55,340 nt of DNA, from contig JAGXFP010000002.1 of NCBI GenBank assembly GCA_024637225.1, positions 1 through 55,340 of the forward strand, read 5' to 3'. The stretch is from Desulfobacterales bacterium (GTDB lineage Bacteria; Desulfobacterota; Desulfobulbia; Desulfobulbales; JAGXFP01). Below are positions 51,051 through 55,340 of this stretch, one piece after another (positions within the stretch are counted from its first letter, which is position 1; each line of letters opens with the position of its first letter). The position numbers were made by a program, and so were the translations under genes. Below the pieces are notes generated by a model that did not search any database, was not told the origin of the DNA, and worked only from the letters and a program-made list of their open reading frames with translations.

Positions 51051-52076
51051 TCATTCATGACGCCAGTAATTCATCTCCTTTCCCGGAAGTCCCGCACGAA
51101 TCAACTGTGAGAATGCCGGGTCCTTGTCAGCAGCCTGGGCCTTTGGGTTAATGTAACTCCGCTTTTTCAACTCTTCGAAGGGCAGGGATGTGTCAATCGT
51201 CTTGCTTTCATAGAGCATATCGTCGATGTAGCCGTTGACGATCAACCGCCAGTCAAGCCGGGCATTAGGGTTATAAGGTTTGGTATGCTGACGAATGCTT
51301 GTGGTGCAGTTATCGGTCAGGGCATTGAACCACTGGGGCTGCTCTTTGAGCCGGTTAACCTCCCCCAGGTAACTGAGAAACACCTTGCGGGCAACCTCCT
51401 GTGTTGCATTCAGCCGATAGAGGTAAACGTCCTCTCCCTTGCCGTTCTCACGGTAGTTTGTCCGCAGGCGGACCAGATCACGTTCGTCAGCCGCGACATA
51501 GATGATCTCGTACTTGCGAAAGAACCCTTTGATGGTGGAATAATCCTCCCCCTTTTCCATGCGGGTCTCAATGGAGAAACAGAGGTTTCCTTGTCCCTCG
51601 AAGTCAAAGCTCATCATGATATGGGCTATCTTCGGTGATCCCCAATAGATCAGAAACAAGTCGATACCCTGCAGTTTAGACAGATTGAATGTTTTGTCGT
51701 AGTGACGGACAATAAAGTCGGTCTCGGTCCGGTAATCGTTATTGCGGATGTTGTGGACCGTGACCTTGTCTCCGGCAATATCTGCCCAGGCAAGAGTAGC
51801 TAGATCTGGTTGCCAGTCACGATTATTGCTTGGCGGCATGAGCAGCCACCAGATGAGTACCAGTGCAAACGCTGCCAAAAAGCCCAGTCGTGTCCGTTTC
51901 GTGCTGTACTTGCCAGCCAGAATCAGGAGAGTGGTAACTGCAAAAAGGGTGGCAACCCATGGCCGGATAAGAACAGGCAGGTTTGAATAGAAAATGGCAA
52001 CCGAGGCCCATCCCCCCATAGCCAGCAGGCAAAATAGAATAAAAGCTTTTCCCAAACCATTAACCAGACGTTTCAT
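51051..52076 (-). CDS. DUF4105 / Lnb-like N-terminal domain membrane protein
   Basis: 341-residue protein with three N-terminal hydrophobic segments (about 10-30, 36-52 and 64-80), then a periplasmic DUF4105 domain. Signature parts are KIAHIMMSFDFEGQGNLCFSIETRM near 160-180 and, further on, FNALTDNCTTSIRQHTKP near 258-275, whose Cys is placed like the catalytic cysteine of the N-acyltransferase Lnb. Lnb makes lyso-form lipoproteins in Gram-positive bacteria; Gram-negative homologues are uncharacterised. Acyltransferase or cysteine-peptidase-like chemistry is inferred. It stands alone between the msrA remnant and a long gene-free stretch. Confidence 0.8.
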   Translation of the reverse strand: MKRLVNGLGKAFILFCLLAMGGWASVAIFYSNLPVLIRPWVATLFAVTTLLILAGKYSTKRTRLGFLAAFALVLIWWLLMPPSNNRDWQPDLATLAWADIAGDKVTVHNIRNNDYRTETDFIVRHYDKTFNLSKLQGIDLFLIYWGSPKIAHIMMSFDFEGQGNLCFSIETRMEKGEDYSTIKGFFRKYEIIYVAADERDLVRLRTNYRENGKGEDVYLYRLNATQEVARKVFLSYLGEVNRLKEQPQWFNALTDNCTTSIRQHTKPYNPNARLDWRLIVNGYIDDMLYESKTIDTSLPFEELKKRSYINPKAQAADKDPAFSQLIRAGLPGKEMNYWRHE

Positions 52077-52619
52077 AAATTTTCTCGCATATTCTCTTCC
52101 TCAATGAACTGTTGTTTTGTTTTTGTCTAACAATTTTTTAGCTTGGTACGGATCGGTTTTCAGGATTAGCTCGTTGCTTTCTCTTCTCCTGCGCAGTTGT
52201 TCCTGGAAACACGCTCAGAGGGATTCTGCTGGTAGTATTCCTGTAAAGAGTCGGGAAGGTTGTTTAATTGTTCAACCAAGCCATTTTGCAACTTCTTGGG
52301 GGCGGACCAAAGCAACATACTGAAAACACGAATTATTCGTTCCACAAATAGGCGTTTTCAGGGCTAAGAGCATCGTTTTTGCGGTCAAAAACAGCATTAT
52401 AAGAGGATGATGGTTCCCGGAGGGTGCTGATTCTCTGCCACAGTAAGCAGAAATCACAATATACAGCCTTTGTCCAAAATGATTACGCGGCGGGATAACG
52501 AGGCAACTGCGTAAACCAGGATTAAGTGGGATAAAGTAAGACAGGTAGATTCAAGTTCAAAGTGCAAGTGCAAAGTGTTTGTTCGCACTGTTTCCCTGTT
52601 TCTCCTGTCTATTTGGAAT
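52077..52619. other. 540-nt intergenic region, nothing recognised
   Basis: This stretch is less GC-rich than the flanking genes. No credible gene, terminator, riboswitch or copy of the listed repeats was seen on either strand. It must hold the promoter of the DUF4105 gene at its left end. Confidence 0.4.
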
Positions 52620-53936
52620 CTACTGACAAAGACTCCTAGTTTCGGGAGCACTGCCGGTCTCGCCATTTGCCCCGAGAAAGGTGAATTCCACCGCCGTCTT
52701 GTCGATTTCGATTTTTATACCCAGCTCAGGAAGCAAGCAGGATGAGATGATTACGACAAAATCCCGCAGGGAGTGATTTTTTGCATTACCGTTGTCGCGA
52801 ATATTTACCAACCTTGCCAGGTTCTCCGTATCCATGCCCGGCTGCTTCAGGGAAATCTTGATTTTCTCCTTGTCAATTCTTTTGGCGGCGACTGTAATGG
52901 GCATTTTATTGTCCTGGGTCAGTTTTTGCACCATGCGGTGGATCGCCTTTACGGTTTTTCTCCTGTCCGTCAGCAGGGCGAATTCAGCCTGGGGGGTCTC
53001 CAGGGCAATTAAAAAATCATTGCCCGGACCTTCAGCCTGAATATCGCTAATCAAGCTGGTCAAGAGAATGGTTTCCAGATTGATGACGGTGGCCTTCTTT
53101 ATATCGGCTAGAGCATGGTCAAATTGCTTCAGGATTTGTTCAATCTCCCTCGCTTCCCTCACGACATTTTTGGATTTTTCCGCGCATCTTTCGCAATCGC
53201 CGCCATGGCCGTTATTGCCGGCCATGGCGATCTTATCGATTCTTCTGCACAACCCGCCCATCGCGGTGACCTTGTTGCGGAAAAGATGCGACAGGAGATT
53301 AAGCAGGTAATCAATGGTTCCTATCTGGGTCGCAATGATTTCCCTGCCGATGATTTCCTTGCCGATTCGGGCCAGAATCTCATTTAGCGCGAATTCAATT
53401 TTTTTAATTTTATGGCAGAGTACCGCCAGAAAGGCCTTTTTGCCTGCATCGATCTTGCGCGGAATGATGCCGTCAACCACTATCAGCCAAACACCGGAGA
53501 GGGTTTCAACCTTGGTGAAATAGATATCGTTTATGCTGGCGTCTTTGACAAGTTCGGCCATATAGTTTGTGCGGGGATCAAGCGAAGCATTTTCTATATA
53601 GAGATCATTTTTGGCGTTTTCAACCAGCTCCCGGAAAGGTTCGGGCATTTCTTCCCGGTGAAATACCCTTGCCTCCGGGTGGCGTGCCGATATCGCCTCA
53701 GCTATCCTTTCAAGTTTGGTCTCGGTAATTTTAAAGATGGCCGAGCGATAATGAGCACTGTCAAAGGCTAAGATGATCGCCAGCGGCAATTTTTTTATAA
53801 TTTCCTCAAAAGAAGAAATTTCCGCCTGTTCCTGGGCTTGTTTTATTTTTTGTTCTATCCAAATGATAACTTCCCACTCGTGCAGGGATTCATGGTTAGA
53901 AATTTTTCTTTCAACATTGGTTGCCAGCTCTTCCAT
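52620..53936 (-). CDS. Degenerate histidine-kinase-like protein
   Basis: 438-residue cytoplasmic protein. Residues about 50-180 look like a GAF-type sensor (LAIILAFDSAHYRSAIFKI ... SGVWLIVVDGIIPRK). At 213-232 LNLLSHLFRNKVTAMGGLCR fits the HisKA H-box SHELRNPLTAIGGFARR, with H217 kept, followed by a CERCAEKSKNVV insertion and the second dimerisation helix. The following region has the spacing of a HATPase domain, but the N-box asparagines and the glycine-rich G-boxes are missing. It therefore probably does not phosphorylate itself and may be a scaffold or phosphotransfer protein. No response regulator is adjacent; the IS element lies 80 nt upstream and may have displaced its promoter or partner. 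Confidence 0.65.
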   Translation of the reverse strand: MEELATNVERKISNHESLHEWEVIIWIEQKIKQAQEQAEISSFEEIIKKLPLAIILAFDSAHYRSAIFKITETKLERIAEAISARHPEARVFHREEMPEPFRELVENAKNDLYIENASLDPRTNYMAELVKDASINDIYFTKVETLSGVWLIVVDGIIPRKIDAGKKAFLAVLCHKIKKIEFALNEILARIGKEIIGREIIATQIGTIDYLLNLLSHLFRNKVTAMGGLCRRIDKIAMAGNNGHGGDCERCAEKSKNVVREAREIEQILKQFDHALADIKKATVINLETILLTSLISDIQAEGPGNDFLIALETPQAEFALLTDRRKTVKAIHRMVQKLTQDNKMPITVAAKRIDKEKIKISLKQPGMDTENLARLVNIRDNGNAKNHSLRDFVVIISSCLLPELGIKIEIDKTAVEFTFLGANGETGSAPETRSLCQ

Positions 53937-54016
53937 ATCCTCCTTCCCCCAACTTTCCCTTACTTCTGCTTTCTAAACAACCCTGTTGGCCAGGTGATAT
54001 CTAAGTTATAGGTCTT

Positions 54017-55340
54017 CTCACTGCTGTCCCAACGTTTAACGAAGGACTTGGTGTAAGTTGTTAATTTTTCGTAATAATATGCCAAAAATGTCTGTTATCG
54101 ACTTGAAATTTGATTATCCTCAAAATCCAAAAAATTTGGAGCGGGGATATTCTAATGTTTATAGGCAGACTCATGTTTTCTCAGGTTATGGACTACTTGC
54201 CGAAACACACCTTCCAGCAATGCGTCAATCGATATCATGGCAACCGGAAAATCAAAAACTTTACATGCCTCGACCAATTTCTATGCATGGCTTTTGCTCA
54301 ACTCACATACAGAGAAAGCCTTCGAGACATCGAAGTATGTTTGCGAGCTCAGAAAACGAAATTATACCACATGGGTATTCGTGGTGGAATAGCCAGAAAT
54401 ACCCTCGCAAATGCAAACAAAATTCGGGACTGGCGAATCTATGCAGACTTGGCTCAATCTCTCATCACTACCGCCAGAGAACTCTATCGCAACGAAGATC
54501 TGGGGATAGAATTCGACAACACCGTCTACGCTCTGGACGCATCAACAATAGACTTGTGCTTGTCAGTATTTCCATGGGCAACATTCCGGCAAACCAAAGC
54601 TGCGATCAAGTTGCACACTTTACTGGATCTTCGCGGCAACATACCGACCTTTATCCACATCTCCGATGGCAAATTGCACGATGTCAACGTCCTCGACATA
54701 TTAATTCCGGAGCCTGGTGCGTTTTATGTCATGGACAGAGGATACCTCGATTTCAAGCGCCTTTATGCTATGAACATGGCCGGAGCATTTTTTCTCATCC
54801 GAGCCAAAAGCAATACCAAGTTCAAGCGAAGGTATTCTCACAGAGCAGACACTTCAGGTGGTGTTATCTGCGATCAAACCATAGTACTGACGGGCGTGAA
54901 CTCTTCTGTGGATTATCCCCAAGCCTTACGCCGCGTGAAGTATCACGACTCCGCCACCGGAAAAACGTTCAACTTTTTAACCAACAATTTCATATTGCCA
55001 GCACAAGCGGTGGCAGATTTATACCGGCAGCGGTGGCAAGTAGAATTGTTTTTCAAATGGATCAAGCAGCACCTCAGGATCAAAGCATTCTATGGGACAT
55101 CGGAGAATGCAGTGAAGACACAAATTTGGATAGCTGTTTCCGTGTATGTGCTGATAGCAATTATCAAAAAGCAGCTTAGGATTAAAGAAAATCTCTACAC
55201 AATTTTACAGGTATTGAGTGTTACTGTTTTCGAAAAAATACCGTTAGTTCAAGCTGTTACAGGCTCAGGATACAGCAGCAGAAAACCCCATACAGCTAAG
55301 CAGTTGAAATTATTCAATTAATCGTTGGGACACTAGTGAG
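54017..55340 (+). mobile_element. IS4-family insertion sequence, apparently complete
   Basis: The left end CTCACTGCTGTCCCAACGTTTAA (54017-54039) and the right end (55318-55340), read inverted, agree in 19 of 23 bases: CTCACT...TGTCCCAACG.TTAA. One transposase gene fills the element. Length is about 1324 bp. The right end is the last base of the window, as expected when an assembly contig breaks at a multicopy IS. The target duplication cannot be seen because the right flank is missing. Confidence 0.88.
54155..55321 (+). CDS. IS4-family DDE transposase
   Basis: 388-residue transposase that cuts and rejoins the element ends. It has an N-terminal DUF4372-type domain (FIGRLMFSQVMDYLP, HTFQQCVNRYHGNRKIKNFTCLDQFLCMAFAQLTYRESLRDIE in part), then the catalytic acids D128 (VYALDAST), D194 (YVMDRGYLDF) and E297 in the YREK pattern Y290-R293-E297-K304 (LYRQRWQVELFFKWIKQ). 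All three acids are present, so it may be active. I use the ATG at 54155; a TTG 45 nt upstream is less likely. The gene ends two bases before the right inverted repeat is complete. Confidence 0.93.
   Translation: MFIGRLMFSQVMDYLPKHTFQQCVNRYHGNRKIKNFTCLDQFLCMAFAQLTYRESLRDIEVCLRAQKTKLYHMGIRGGIARNTLANANKIRDWRIYADLAQSLITTARELYRNEDLGIEFDNTVYALDASTIDLCLSVFPWATFRQTKAAIKLHTLLDLRGNIPTFIHISDGKLHDVNVLDILIPEPGAFYVMDRGYLDFKRLYAMNMAGAFFLIRAKSNTKFKRRYSHRADTSGGVICDQTIVLTGVNSSVDYPQALRRVKYHDSATGKTFNFLTNNFILPAQAVADLYRQRWQVELFFKWIKQHLRIKAFYGTSENAVKTQIWIAVSVYVLIAIIKKQLRIKENLYTILQVLSVTVFEKIPLVQAVTGSGYSSRKPHTAKQLKLFN

Overview
The window reads as chromosomal DNA of an anaerobic, Gram-negative member of the Desulfobacterota (former Deltaproteobacteria). 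This is inferred from gene content: lpxB (lipid A, so an outer membrane), a periplasmic multiheme c-type cytochrome, a ferredoxin-like protein, ADP-forming acyl-CoA synthetase subunits, a periplasmic molybdenum hydroxylase operon and a YedE-type selenium/sulfur membrane protein. Gene-free stretches are unusually rich in short inverted repeats, as in many Desulfobacterota genomes. No rRNA, tRNA or CRISPR array was seen.

Layout. 1-14.8 kb is almost all on the minus strand: a GT4 glycosyltransferase, GIY-YIG and FKBP/SlyD-like genes, a 2[4Fe-4S] protein, a radical SAM protein, a seven-haem cytochrome with a clear terminator, a zinc-ribbon/PH/TM protein, a 1224-residue AsmA-like protein and an SNF-family sodium symporter. 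15.2-17.7 kb (+) holds a Gfo/Idh/MocA oxidoreductase and lpxB. 18.1-27.3 kb (+) is a same-strand cluster of exported proteins (OmpA with carboxypeptidase-regulatory domains, two right-handed beta-helix proteins, a second regulatory-domain protein, an anchored TPR protein) with two inner-membrane transporters (YedE and an MFS protein). 27.6-34.5 kb includes a glycine-betaine synthesis pair (GSMT, SDMT) and, 1.5 kb on, an MscS channel, a plausible osmoadaptation set. 34.6-36.6 kb (-) encodes separate alpha and beta subunits of an ADP-forming acyl-CoA synthetase. 37-41.7 kb (+) is an overlapping YhaO/YhaN (Mre11/Rad50-like) pair. 43.4-48.7 kb (+) is a periplasmic xanthine dehydrogenase/aldehyde oxidase operon with XdhC and MocA maturation genes. 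48.8-55.3 kb is accessory: a decayed IS200-like transposase, an interrupted msrA, a DUF4105/Lnb-like protein, a degenerate histidine-kinase-like protein and an IS4-family element ending exactly at the window edge.

Most notable observations. (1) The msrA gene at 50.2-50.9 kb has TGA exactly where the catalytic cysteine of the GCFWG motif belongs, followed 13 nt later by a perfect 17-nt stem-loop fitting a bacterial SECIS element; it looks like a selenocysteine MsrA, but two single-base frameshifts downstream mean decay or sequence error. (2) Two intergenic copies (16.4 and 32.7 kb) of an approximately 110-nt sequence fold into the same multibranched structure with compensatory and G-U changes, which suggests an unrecognised structured RNA or mobile RNA-like repeat. 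(3) A modular set of intergenic palindromes shares a GCACCC/GGGCAT hairpin core and recurring termini; one copy has become the first codons of yedE.
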